Positions 17,394 through 27,061 of a stretch of DNA of 64,000 nucleotides are shown here, in pieces. Under the pieces are notes generated by a model. It made no database searches. It had not been told where the DNA came from and saw nothing but the letters and a program-made list of their open reading frames with translations. Numbering within the stretch: position 1 is the stretch's first letter; each line of letters begins with the position of its first letter. Position numbers and translations under genes: made by a program. Origin of the DNA: Rhodococcus yananensis (lineage in GTDB: Bacteria; Actinomycetota; Actinomycetes; Mycobacteriales; Mycobacteriaceae); contig NZ_JAIYEP010000017.1 of the NCBI RefSeq assembly GCF_020515525.1, forward strand, positions 1 through 64,000. The letters run 5' to 3'.

Positions 17394-17426
17394 TCAGGGT
17401 GTACCTCCGGGTCGTTCCCCGATGTG
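17394..17426 (+). promoter_or_regulatory. 33-nt shared promoter motif, copy 2
   Basis: This is the second copy of the element at 16944-16976: TCAGGGT, central GGGT and TTCCC-N-GATGTG at the same spacings. It lies 31 bases before the PspC-domain gene. Confidence 0.6.
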
Positions 17427-17456
17427 CACACCACCGAGAAGGAGCACGATTTCACC

Positions 17457-17657
17457 ATGACCTCCGACAACAATGCACCCCGCACCTTCGCCCGCTCGCA
17501 GACCCAGCGCATGCTCGGCGGCGTGTGCGGCGGGATCGCCGAATACTTCGGTGTCGACGTCAACATCGTCCGCGCCGCCGCGATCGTCGCGACCTTCGTC
17601 ACGGGAGGAACCGCGATCCTGCTGTACCTCGCACTGTGGATGTTGTTGCCGGAGTAG
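17457..17657 (+). CDS. PspC domain protein
   Basis: The 66-residue membrane protein is almost only a PspC domain: RMLGGVCGGIAEYFGVD, NIVRAAAIVATF and one or two C-terminal helices ending LWMLLPE. PspC proteins are linked to the phage-shock or envelope-stress response. AAGGAG lies 12 bases before the ATG, a rather long spacing. It ends at a two-way hairpin opposite the esterase gene. Confidence 0.88.
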   Translation: MTSDNNAPRTFARSQTQRMLGGVCGGIAEYFGVDVNIVRAAAIVATFVTGGTAILLYLALWMLLPE

Positions 17658-17677
17658 CGAACCGGGGTATCCCCCGA

Positions 17678-17716
17678 GAGTCCGCCCACCGGTTTCGATC
17701 ACCGGAGGACGGACTC
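17678..17716. terminator. bidirectional terminator hairpin
   Basis: The outer arms GAGTCCG / CGGACTC and inner arms CCGGT / ACCGG enclose a seven-base loop, with a four-base internal bulge on each side. It separates convergent pspC-like and esterase genes. Confidence 0.65.
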
Positions 17717-17724
17717 GCGGGCGT

Positions 17725-18720
17725 TCAGGCCCCGATGGCCTCGGCGATCATCGGCCAGGACTTGTGCAGATCGTCCTGCCAGTACCCCCAGGAGTGGGTG
17801 CCGGTGGCCTTGAATTCGAAGTGCGCCGGAATGTCGAGTTCGTCGAGTCGCGCCGCGAGCCGGTGGGTGCAGTCGTTGACGGCAGCCTCGATGACGCCGC
17901 CACTGATCACCTGGCTCATCAGGATCTCCGGGTCTCCGCCGACCGACCGGGCATCCATCCGGTCGTGCCTGCCGGGCAGTCCGGTCGCGGACGAGATGTA
18001 CAGGTCCAGACCGCGGAGTCGGTCGGCGTTGACGAAGGGGTCGTTCGCAATCCACCCGGGCCCACCGTAGGGCCCCCACATGTTGACGGGATCGCCGCCG
18101 CCCCGACTCCCGACGACCGTGCGGACGTACGCTTCCCCGATGTCGGAACTGGTCTCGGCGCACCCGCTGTACGCGCCCACCGCCTCGTACAGCTCCGGAT
18201 CGGCGACCGCCAGACCCAGGACGGACGTGCCCGACATCGACAGTCCGGCGATCGCGTTGACTCCGGTGGTGTCGAACACGTCGTCGATGATCGGGGGCAG
18301 TTCGCGCGTGAGGAAGGTGGTCCACTTGTTGCGCCCGAGCACCGGGTCGTCGTTCACCCAGTCGGTGTAGTAGCTGTACGCACCGTCGAGCGGCGTGACG
18401 ACGTTGACGTTCTTGTCGGCGAAGAACTCGCCGACGTCGGTCTGCTCTTCCCAGGTGGCCACACCCTGCCCACCGCTGGCTCCGTTGAGCAGATAGAGCG
18501 TGGGGTGGGACGCGTCGGAATCGGCGGGGATGCGCACCCGCAGCGGGATGTCCCGGTCCATCGCGGCGGAGTACACCTCCACGATCCTGGTCCGGTCGTC
18601 CTCGACGACGATCGACGTCAACTCCGGTTCCGGCTCCGCGGATGCCGTCGCCGGTACCGCGACCGTCGCCGACACGGCGATCACCATCGAACCCGCCCAA
18701 CGGATGAACGCCGAACTCAC
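17725..18720 (-). CDS. secreted antigen-85-like esterase / mycolyltransferase family
   Basis: The 331-residue exported protein has a signal peptide (hydrophobic core AGSMVIAVSATVAVPATASA). Its esterase-D/antigen-85 fold has LYLLNGASGGQGVATW, nucleophile S161 in GLSMSG and late histidine in GTHSWGYWQDDL. Related enzymes transfer mycolic acids to trehalose or arabinogalactan in the outer envelope. GTG 18720 is chosen because GGAGGG lies seven bases upstream; the longer ATG reading lacks one. Specific acyl substrate cannot be told. Confidence 0.9.
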   Translation of the reverse strand: MSSAFIRWAGSMVIAVSATVAVPATASAEPEPELTSIVVEDDRTRIVEVYSAAMDRDIPLRVRIPADSDASHPTLYLLNGASGGQGVATWEEQTDVGEFFADKNVNVVTPLDGAYSYYTDWVNDDPVLGRNKWTTFLTRELPPIIDDVFDTTGVNAIAGLSMSGTSVLGLAVADPELYEAVGAYSGCAETSSDIGEAYVRTVVGSRGGGDPVNMWGPYGGPGWIANDPFVNADRLRGLDLYISSATGLPGRHDRMDARSVGGDPEILMSQVISGGVIEAAVNDCTHRLAARLDELDIPAHFEFKATGTHSWGYWQDDLHKSWPMIAEAIGA

Positions 18721-18798
18721 CGAACCACCCTCCGACACCGGGATCACGTGAACGAGCAGACGAGGGCGCAGGGAGGGCCCGACGAAACACTCGCCGAG

Positions 18799-18828
18799 AA
18801 GCTAAGCATGCAGGCTGTATCCTCGCAA
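18799..18828 (-). promoter_or_regulatory. predicted promoter of the esterase gene
   Basis: On the minus strand TTGCGA and TAGCTT are separated by 18 bases, a sigma-70-like arrangement about 79 bases upstream of the GTG. The rest of the 252-base gap 18721-18972 shows no credible gene, apart from the groEL terminator. Confidence 0.5.
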
Positions 18829-18910
18829 CACTTCCGTACCGGACATCGGACACAAACCTCACAGTCTGTTTCGTTCCACGAAATCGGACCGTCTCGACGC
18901 TCGAACAGCG

Positions 18911-18949
18911 CGACGCCCGACCCCACCGGACCGGTGGGATCGGGCGTCG
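18911..18949 (-). terminator. groEL terminator hairpin
   Basis: Two 19-base arms, with a single mismatch, lie 24 bases after the groEL stop codon. Very stable and without a T-run. Confidence 0.8.
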
Positions 18950-18972
18950 TGTGCCTCGGGGGCGGGGGTGGA

Positions 18973-20871
<1,899 letters not shown>

Positions 20872-20885
20872 CTACGGGAGCCGGG

Positions 20886-21413
20886 TCATCGCCGGGTCGA
20901 GCCCACTCCGACGGCGCACCACTGGCCGGTACCGGTGTTCACCGCGAACGACTGCGGTCCGACGCACGTGACACCGGTCGTGTCGGCGGTCGCGCCCGAG
21001 CCCCAGCCCGCGACCGAGAACGTGATCGCGGCGCCCTGCGCCCACGAGTGGCTCAGTCCACCCCCGAGCGCGTAGGCGTACGAGCGGCCACCGTCGCTGG
21101 CACCCGCCAGCGCGGTACCGAACCCGGTGGCCTCGGCCTGCGCGGACCCGTTGGTGCCCGCGGTCGACACCGCGGTACCGCTGTCGGCGGCCGCCGCACG
21201 CGCGAACCCACCGCCGTCCGCGGTCGCGCCGCAACTGGCGGTCTCCGACACCAGGATCTCGTTGGTGGACGGCGGCGACACACACGTCACCGGTGCCGCG
21301 GCAGCGGTGCCGGCCCCCACGAACGCGAGCGACGCGGCACCGAGCGCGAACGCCGCGCATCCGTGCGCGACACGACGACCGGAGAGAACGGACCGGAGAG
21401 AACGAATGGACAA
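20886..21413 (-). CDS. secreted Ala/Gly-rich protein of unknown function
   Basis: The 175-residue protein has a signal peptide (GCAAFALGAASLAFVGAGTAAAAP). The mature part is rich in Ala, Gly, Ser and Thr with four cysteines (TCVSPP, SCGATA, TCVGPQ, WCAVG), probably two disulfides. I do not recognise the family with certainty. The start is TTG 21413 with GAGGAG eight bases before it. It stands alone between groEL's operators and a HAD gene. Confidence 0.7.
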   Translation of the reverse strand: MSIRSLRSVLSGRRVAHGCAAFALGAASLAFVGAGTAAAAPVTCVSPPSTNEILVSETASCGATADGGGFARAAAADSGTAVSTAGTNGSAQAEATGFGTALAGASDGGRSYAYALGGGLSHSWAQGAAITFSVAGWGSGATADTTGVTCVGPQSFAVNTGTGQWCAVGVGSTRR

Positions 21414-21491
21414 AGAAGCGCTCCTCGAACACTGGAAGGGAGGATGAACGGGGAAGACGGAGTTCCCCCGCCGGAAGGTTACCGGTCACAC

Positions 21492-21510
21492 CCACCCCGC
21501 GCGAGGGTGG
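21492..21510 (-). terminator. possible terminator hairpin after HAD gene
   Basis: CCACCC / GGGTGG arms with a seven-base loop sit just downstream of the HAD stop codon at 21515. Short stem, no T-run. Confidence 0.35.
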
Positions 21511-21514
21511 AGTT

Positions 21515-22291
21515 TCACAACGTCGCCAGCAGCGCGGGCAGGTCGGCGACCGAGTCGACGACGTGGTCCGGACGCTCCACCGACAGTTCCAGGACGGACC
21601 GACGGAACTTTCCGGTGCGCACCAGAACTCCGGTCATGCCGAGCCGCTGACCGGGTAGCACCTCGCCGTGCAGATCGTCGCCGACGACGACCATGCGGTC
21701 GGGGTCCACCCCCATCAGGTCCGACGCCGCGAGAAAACCCTGCATCGACGGTTTGCCGACCGCCACCACGGTCCTGCCGCTGAGTTCCTCGAGACCCGGC
21801 AGGTAGGCACCGGTGTCGAGACGGAGCCCGTCGTCGGACTGCCAGCTCATGGCGCGGTGCATGGCGACGACCGGTACGCCGTCGAGCATCAGGTCGGCGA
21901 CGCGGCTGACGGCGCGGTGGGTGAATTCCGGTCCGGCACCACCGAGGACGACCACCTCGGGATCGTCGTCGTCGCGGACGATTCCGTCGAGATCCGCGTC
22001 GACGGCGCCGTGATTGAGCACCCAACAGCGTCGCCCCGGATAGGTCCGGCCGAGATAGTCGACGGTGAGCGAGACCGCGGTGAGGATCTCGGAGGAATCG
22101 ACCCGCATCCCCAGATCGTTCAGTGTCGCGGCGATCTCCGCGCACGTCCGGGACGTGGTGTTGGTGAGGAAGGCGCGGGGGACGCCACGGTCGCGGAGTC
22201 CGGACAGGACCTCGGCGGCACCGGGTACCGCCCGCCACGACGTGACGAGTACACCTTCGATGTCGAACAGCACTCCGCCCGGACCGGTCAT
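21515..22291 (-). CDS. HAD-IIA phosphatase (NagD-like)
   Basis: The 258-residue HAD hydrolase opens with GVLFDIEGVLVTSW. The usual second aspartate of DxDG is glutamate here (DIEGVL), as in part of the HDHD2/LHPP-like subgroup. It has a C2-type cap, AVGKPSMQGF (motif III lysine) and MVVVGDDLHGEV (motif IV). ATG 22291 fits the family start. Possible substrates are small phosphoesters. It is separated from htpG by a terminator. Confidence 0.9.
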   Translation of the reverse strand: MTGPGGVLFDIEGVLVTSWRAVPGAAEVLSGLRDRGVPRAFLTNTTSRTCAEIAATLNDLGMRVDSSEILTAVSLTVDYLGRTYPGRRCWVLNHGAVDADLDGIVRDDDDPEVVVLGGAGPEFTHRAVSRVADLMLDGVPVVAMHRAMSWQSDDGLRLDTGAYLPGLEELSGRTVVAVGKPSMQGFLAASDLMGVDPDRMVVVGDDLHGEVLPGQRLGMTGVLVRTGKFRRSVLELSVERPDHVVDSVADLPALLATL

Positions 22292-22306
22292 GAGGCCAGC
22301 CTATCG

Positions 22307-22356
22307 GTGCTCGTCGCTTCCGGCCCCGCAGAGCCGCGACCGGAAGCGACGAGCAC
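22307..22356 (-). terminator. htpG terminator hairpin
   Basis: Perfect 17-base arms with a 16-base loop lie six bases downstream of the htpG stop. Confidence 0.8.
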
Positions 22357-22362
22357 GTCGTG

Positions 22363-24288
22363 TCAGACGGTGCGGGCGAGCCGATCGGCGAGCAGCCGGG
22401 TGAAGTGGGCGGGGTCGTCCACCTCTCCGCCCTCGGCGATGAGCGCCATGCCGTACAGCAGTTCGGCCGTCTCGGCGAGCGCCGGATCGTCCGTGCGTTC
22501 TGCGTGCGCGGTCCGCAGCCCCGCGACGAGAGGATGCTCGGGGTTCAGTTCGAGGATCCGCTTGGTCGTGGGAACCGCCTGGCCGGAGGCGCGATACATG
22601 CGTTCGAGTGCCGGCGACATCCCGAAGGTGTCGCCGACGATGCACGCCGGTGACGTCGTGAGCCGCGACGACAGGCGCACCTCCTTGACGTGGTCGTCGA
22701 GGGTGTCCTTCATCCAGCCGAGCAGCCCCTCGAAGTCCTTCTGTCGTTCTTCACGTTCGGATTCGGCGGCCTGCTTCTCGTCCTCGGTGTCGAGGTCGAC
22801 CTCGCCCTTGGCGATCGAGCGGAACGCCTTGCCGTCGAACTCGGGAACAGAGGTCACCCACATCTCGTCGACGGGATCGGTGAGCAGCAGCACCTCGATT
22901 CCCTTCGCCCGGAACGCCTCCATGTGCGGGGAGTTCTCGAGCAACTGCCGGGATTCGCCGGTGATGTAGTAGATCTCGTCCTGCCCGTCCTTCATGCGTT
23001 CGACGTACCCGGCGAGGGTGGTCTGCTCGTCGTCGCTCGCCGTGGAGTCGAAGGAGGAGATCGCCAGGAGGGTGTCGCGGTTGTCGGTGTCGGAGAGCAA
23101 CCCCTCCTTGACGACGCGGCCGAACGCCGACCAGAACGTCCGGTACCTGTCGGCGTCCTGCGTCAGGAGATCCTTGACCGTCGCGAGCACCTTCTTCGTG
23201 AGGCGACGCCGGATCGCGCGGATCTGCCGATCCTGCTGCAGGATCTCGCGGGAGACGTTGAGCGAGAGGTCCTGCGCGTCGACGACACCCTTGACGAATC
23301 GCAGGTACTCGGGGATCAGGTCCTCGCAGTCGTCCATGATGAAGACGCGCTTGACGTAGAGCGAGATCCCGGTGCGGCGTTCCCGCGCGAACAGGTCGAA
23401 CGGCGCGTGTGTCGGGATGAACAACAACGCCTGGTACTCGAAGGTGCCCTCGGCGCGCATCGGGATGATCTCGAGCGGCTCGTCCCACGCGTGCGCGACG
23501 TGCTTGTAGAACTCCGTGTACTCCTCGTCGGACACCTCGTCGCGCGGGCGCGCCCACAGCGCCTTCTGCGAGTTGAGGGTCTTCGTCTCGAAGGTGACCT
23601 CGTCGACACCGTCCTCGCCCTGGACGGTCTTCGAGACCTCCATCCGCACGGGCCACGCGATGAAGTCGGAGTACTTCTTGACGATCTCCTCGAGCTTCCA
23701 CTGCGAGGTGTAGTCGAACAGGTGGTCGTCGGCGTCCTCGGGCTTGAGATGCAGGGTGACGGAGGTGCCCTGCGGGGCGTCGTCGACGCCACCGATGGTG
23801 TAGGTGGATTCACCGCTGGACTCCCAGCGGGTGCCGGTCTCCTCCCCCGCCTTGCGGGTGACGAGCGTGACCTTGTCGGCGACCATGAACGACGAGTAGA
23901 AACCGATACCGAACTGCCCGATCAGTTCCTCGGATGCGGCCGCGTCCTTGGCCTCCCGGAGCTTGCGACGCAGTTCGCCGGTGCCGGAACGGGCGAGGGT
24001 ACCGATCAGATCGACGACCTCGTCACGGGTCATGCCGATGCCGTTGTCGCGGACCGTGAGGGTACGGGCGTCCTTGTCGACCTCGAGTTCGATGCGGAGG
24101 TCCGACGTGTCGACCGCCAGGTCCTTGTCCCGGAACGACTCGAGACGCAACTTGTCCAGCGCATCGGAGGCGTTGGAGATCAACTCCCGCAGGAACGTGT
24201 CCTTGTTGGAGTAGATCGAGTGGATCATCAGATCCAGTAGCTGACGCGTCTCCGCCTGGAATTCGCGCCGTTCGACGTCTGCACTCAC
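22363..24288 (-). CDS. htpG: Hsp90-family chaperone HtpG
   Basis: The 641-residue ATP-dependent chaperone has the GHKL ATPase domain at the N-terminus (ELISNASDALDKLR, VRDNGIGMTRDEV, GQFGIGFYSSFMVADKV), a middle domain (SLYVKRVFIMDDCEDLIPEYLRF split across 310-330) and a C-terminal dimerisation domain. GTG 24288 gives the conserved MSADVERREF start and has AAGGGA upstream; an in-frame TTG at 24309 would add seven residues. Length agrees with the family. Monocistronic. Confidence 0.97.
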   Translation of the reverse strand: MSADVERREFQAETRQLLDLMIHSIYSNKDTFLRELISNASDALDKLRLESFRDKDLAVDTSDLRIELEVDKDARTLTVRDNGIGMTRDEVVDLIGTLARSGTGELRRKLREAKDAAASEELIGQFGIGFYSSFMVADKVTLVTRKAGEETGTRWESSGESTYTIGGVDDAPQGTSVTLHLKPEDADDHLFDYTSQWKLEEIVKKYSDFIAWPVRMEVSKTVQGEDGVDEVTFETKTLNSQKALWARPRDEVSDEEYTEFYKHVAHAWDEPLEIIPMRAEGTFEYQALLFIPTHAPFDLFARERRTGISLYVKRVFIMDDCEDLIPEYLRFVKGVVDAQDLSLNVSREILQQDRQIRAIRRRLTKKVLATVKDLLTQDADRYRTFWSAFGRVVKEGLLSDTDNRDTLLAISSFDSTASDDEQTTLAGYVERMKDGQDEIYYITGESRQLLENSPHMEAFRAKGIEVLLLTDPVDEMWVTSVPEFDGKAFRSIAKGEVDLDTEDEKQAAESEREERQKDFEGLLGWMKDTLDDHVKEVRLSSRLTTSPACIVGDTFGMSPALERMYRASGQAVPTTKRILELNPEHPLVAGLRTAHAERTDDPALAETAELLYGMALIAEGGEVDDPAHFTRLLADRLARTV

Positions 24289-24402
24289 TTCTTCTGTTCC
24301 CTTCGACAAGCAGAACTTCTCCCCCCGAAACGGTAGCCCGACATGCTAGTCGGTCGCGGTATCCGGCCCCACCCCGGCCCGGAGGTACATCATGGAGGCA
24401 GA

Positions 24403-24429
24403 TGCTTCGAGACGGGGCGCTTCGAAGCA
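24403..24429. promoter_or_regulatory. inverted repeat upstream of the DadA-like gene
   Basis: TGCTTCGA and TCGAAGCA flank an 11-base spacer and end 41 bases before the ATG. It could be a regulator binding site or an RNA hairpin. Confidence 0.45.
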
Positions 24430-24470
24430 GGGTGCTCCACGAGCGGACTGTCGGGACGAAGGAGAGCGTC

Positions 24471-25727
24471 ATGGCGTTTCGTCGCGTTGCCGTGGTCGGC
24501 GCGGGAATCGTGGGCCTGTCCACGGCATGGTTCCTGCAGGAACGAGGCGTCTCGGTCACCGTCGTCGACCGGTCGGGGGTCGCGGCGGATTCGTCGTGGG
24601 GCAACGCGGGATGGCTTGCACCGGCGTTGACGTTGCCGCTGCCGGAGCCGGCGGTGCTGCGGTACGGGCTGGGCGCGGTGTTCCGTTCGTCGTCACCGGT
24701 GTACGTGCCGCCGACCGCGGATCCGAGGCTGCTGCGGTTCCTGGTCGATTTCGCACGGCACTGCACCGACCGGCACTGGTCGGCGTCGATGCGGGTGTTC
24801 GCCCGCGCGAACCGGGTCGCGCTGGGCGCCTACGACGCGCTCGCGGCCGGGGGAGTACGGGAACCGACACGCACCGCGGACCCGTTCCTGGCCGTGTTCA
24901 CCTCGGAGACCGAACGCGCGGAACTGCTCGACGAGTTCGACCGGGTCCGCGCGGCCGGTGGAGAGGTGGCCTGCGATCCCGTCGATGCCGAGGCACTGCA
25001 CACGATGGTGCCGATTCTCGGCACCAAGGCCCGCGCGGGTGTGCGGATCCACGGGCAGCGGTTCATCGATCCGCCGCGGTTCACGGCCGCACTGGCGGAG
25101 TCGGTGCGCGAACGGGGCGGCGACGTCCTCGCACCGTTCGACGTCACCGAGGTCCGTGATCCCGGCAACGGCGTCGTGGATGTGGTCGGTGACGCCGGTC
25201 GTGCGGTGTCGGTGGACGCCGTGGTCCTCGCGACCGGCGCACGGCTCAACTCCCTCGCGCACGGGTTCGGGGTGCGGGTACCCGTCCAGGCGGGGCGCGG
25301 GTACAGCTTCGCGGTGGAGCCCAGTGCGCTCGACACCGGCGAGTTGCCGACGAATCCCGTGTACTTCCCGGTGCAGCGGGTCGCGTGCACGCCGCTGCAC
25401 GACCGGTTCCGGGTGGCCGGGATGATGGAGTTCCGCAGCCCCGACGCGCCGCTGGATCCTCGCCGGATCCACGCGATCGTCGATGCTGTCCGGCCGCTGA
25501 TGCCGCACCTGGACTGGCAGATGCGGACCGACGAATGGGTGGGTTCGAGGCCGTGCACCGCCGACGGGCTCCCCCTGGTCGGGTCCACGCGGTCGCCGCG
25601 GGTGTTCGTCGCGGGCGGTCACGGTATGTGGGGCGTCGCGCTCGGACCGCTGACCGGCCGCCTGCTCGCCGACGCGATGTCGGGTGAACCGGATCCGTTG
25701 CTGCAGCATTTCGATCCGCTGCGGTGA
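24471..25727 (+). CDS. FAD-dependent amino-acid oxidoreductase (DadA-like)
   Basis: The 418-residue DAO-fold flavoprotein has VAVVGAGIVGLSTAW (dinucleotide motif 10-17), SSWGNAGWLAPAL as in D-amino-acid dehydrogenases, and C-terminal GGHGMWGVALGPLTG. It probably oxidises D-amino acids or a related secondary amine, passing electrons to the membrane. AAGGAG sits seven bases before the ATG. Convergent with padR; no alanine racemase is adjacent, so the substrate is uncertain. Confidence 0.88.
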   Translation: MAFRRVAVVGAGIVGLSTAWFLQERGVSVTVVDRSGVAADSSWGNAGWLAPALTLPLPEPAVLRYGLGAVFRSSSPVYVPPTADPRLLRFLVDFARHCTDRHWSASMRVFARANRVALGAYDALAAGGVREPTRTADPFLAVFTSETERAELLDEFDRVRAAGGEVACDPVDAEALHTMVPILGTKARAGVRIHGQRFIDPPRFTAALAESVRERGGDVLAPFDVTEVRDPGNGVVDVVGDAGRAVSVDAVVLATGARLNSLAHGFGVRVPVQAGRGYSFAVEPSALDTGELPTNPVYFPVQRVACTPLHDRFRVAGMMEFRSPDAPLDPRRIHAIVDAVRPLMPHLDWQMRTDEWVGSRPCTADGLPLVGSTRSPRVFVAGGHGMWGVALGPLTGRLLADAMSGEPDPLLQHFDPLR

Positions 25728-25747
25728 CCTCGTCCGCTACGACGACC

Positions 25748-26272
25748 TCACCCGTTCTCGGCGAGACGTGCTTCCACGCCGCCGAGCCAGTCGAGGACCG
25801 CGCGTTCGTACGCGATACCGAAGTCGAGGGTGGCCTCCGGCCAGCGGGGAAGTTCGCCACCCGCGCGCAGCGCGTCGTACTCGGCGAGTTGCTGCTCGTG
25901 GGCCGCGCGATAGCCGGCGAGGATCTCCGCGAGCCGCGCGGGCGGGAGATGGTCGGCGAAGGCGACGGTGAGCAGCAGCGGGTGCCGGATGTTCTCGCGT
26001 CCCGGATCGCGTCCGATCCAGTCCGCGAACGCTCGGCGGCCCTCGTCGGTGAGCGTGTAGGGCTTGCGGTCGCGGGGGCCCCGCTCCCCCGCTTCGATCA
26101 GACCTGCGCGCTCCATCGCGGCCAGTTCCCGGTACACCTGGCTGGTGGTGAGCGACCAGAACTTGCCGATCCGCTCCTGGGCGGTCGTCACGAGATCCCA
26201 CCCCGTCCGGGAACCCTCGTGCAGGAACCCGAGGAGGGATGCTGCGGTCGCGTTGAGCGCTTTCGCCGGCAT
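25748..26272 (-). CDS. PadR-family transcriptional regulator
   Basis: The 174-residue regulator has a winged helix of PadR type (residues 5-80: AASLLGFLHEGSRTGWDLV, YRELAAMERAGLIEAGER, YTLTDEGRRAFADW) and a C-terminal helical dimerisation domain. AAGGGGA lies six bases before the ATG. It is divergent from the DUF1707 gene, and the intergenic region carries several copies of ATTCCA half-sites, so it is likely to repress itself and perhaps that gene. Confidence 0.9.
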   Translation of the reverse strand: MPAKALNATAASLLGFLHEGSRTGWDLVTTAQERIGKFWSLTTSQVYRELAAMERAGLIEAGERGPRDRKPYTLTDEGRRAFADWIGRDPGRENIRHPLLLTVAFADHLPPARLAEILAGYRAAHEQQLAEYDALRAGGELPRWPEATLDFGIAYERAVLDWLGGVEARLAENG

Positions 26273-26301
26273 GACGGTCCCCTTTCGTGCGGAACACCGT
26301 T

Positions 26302-26354
26302 GACATTCCACTGTGGCACATCCATCATGGAATGACCGACATTCCACAATGGAA
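26302..26354. promoter_or_regulatory. PadR operator cluster
   Basis: GACATTCCA occurs at 26302-26310 and 26338-26346, and TGGAATG in inverted orientation at 26328-26334. The pair TTCCA-CAA-TGGAA forms a 13-base palindrome at 26342-26354. The CATTCCA/TGGAATG arms fit a regulator of the divergent pair. Confidence 0.6.
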
Positions 26355-26413
26355 GTTCCGACGGTGTAGCGACGACTCCGCGCACCACCGAGCGGCACGA
26401 CCCTGGAGGCATC

Positions 26414-26944
26414 ATGGCCACCGACGACCTGCGCATCTCCGACGCCGAACGCGAGAGCTACGTCGAGCTCCTCGGCCGCGCGGTCGGCTCCGGCAGGCTC
26501 ACCGTCGACGAGTTCGACGAACGCGCAGCCCGCGTGTACGGCGCGAAGACGGTCGCCGAGGCCCGTGCCGTGCTGACCGATCTGCCCGCCGAACAACCCG
26601 CACCCGAGCGACGCGCCCGACGCACCGCCGGCACCCGCATGCCACTCCACCAGCGCATCGAGTGGACGGCCTGGGCCGGGGTGGGTGCGATCAACGTCCT
26701 GGTGTGGGCACTCGTGTCGCTGGGCACGATGTCACCGGTGTACCCGTGGCCGCTGTGGGTGATCGGCCCGTGGGGCCTGGTCCTGCTCGGCCGCTCAGTA
26801 CTCGGCATCGAGGGCAACGGGTGCGCGCAGCGCGCGCGGGCCCACCGCGACACCGCCCGGGCCACCGCACTCGCCCACCGCGAACGCGTCCTCGCCGCGC
26901 ACCTCGCGCAGCCGTACCACCCTCTCGCACATCAGCGGCGCTGA
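26414..26944 (+). CDS. DUF1707 domain membrane protein
   Basis: The 176-residue protein starts with a DUF1707 domain (DLRISDAERESYVELLGRA, LTVDEFDERAARVYGAKT, residues 5-60) followed by two membrane helices (about 92-130) and a basic alanine-rich tail. Function unknown; such proteins often lie near regulators of envelope genes. GGAGG lies five bases before the ATG. Its promoter is shared with the PadR gene. Confidence 0.82.
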   Translation: MATDDLRISDAERESYVELLGRAVGSGRLTVDEFDERAARVYGAKTVAEARAVLTDLPAEQPAPERRARRTAGTRMPLHQRIEWTAWAGVGAINVLVWALVSLGTMSPVYPWPLWVIGPWGLVLLGRSVLGIEGNGCAQRARAHRDTARATALAHRERVLAAHLAQPYHPLAHQRR

Positions 26945-27061
26945 ACGTCACCGGCTCCCCGCGTTCCGCGACCTGGGGAACGTTGTCGCCGTCGTCTGCC
27001 ATAGTCGGTCGACGACACCCGACAGGGTCGGGCGACAACGGATGCGGGAGGCGACGACCGG

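Noticed and set aside
22690-24240. Plus-strand open frame opposite htpG
   Set aside because: Antisense shadow of HtpG with no recognisable motif or ribosome site.
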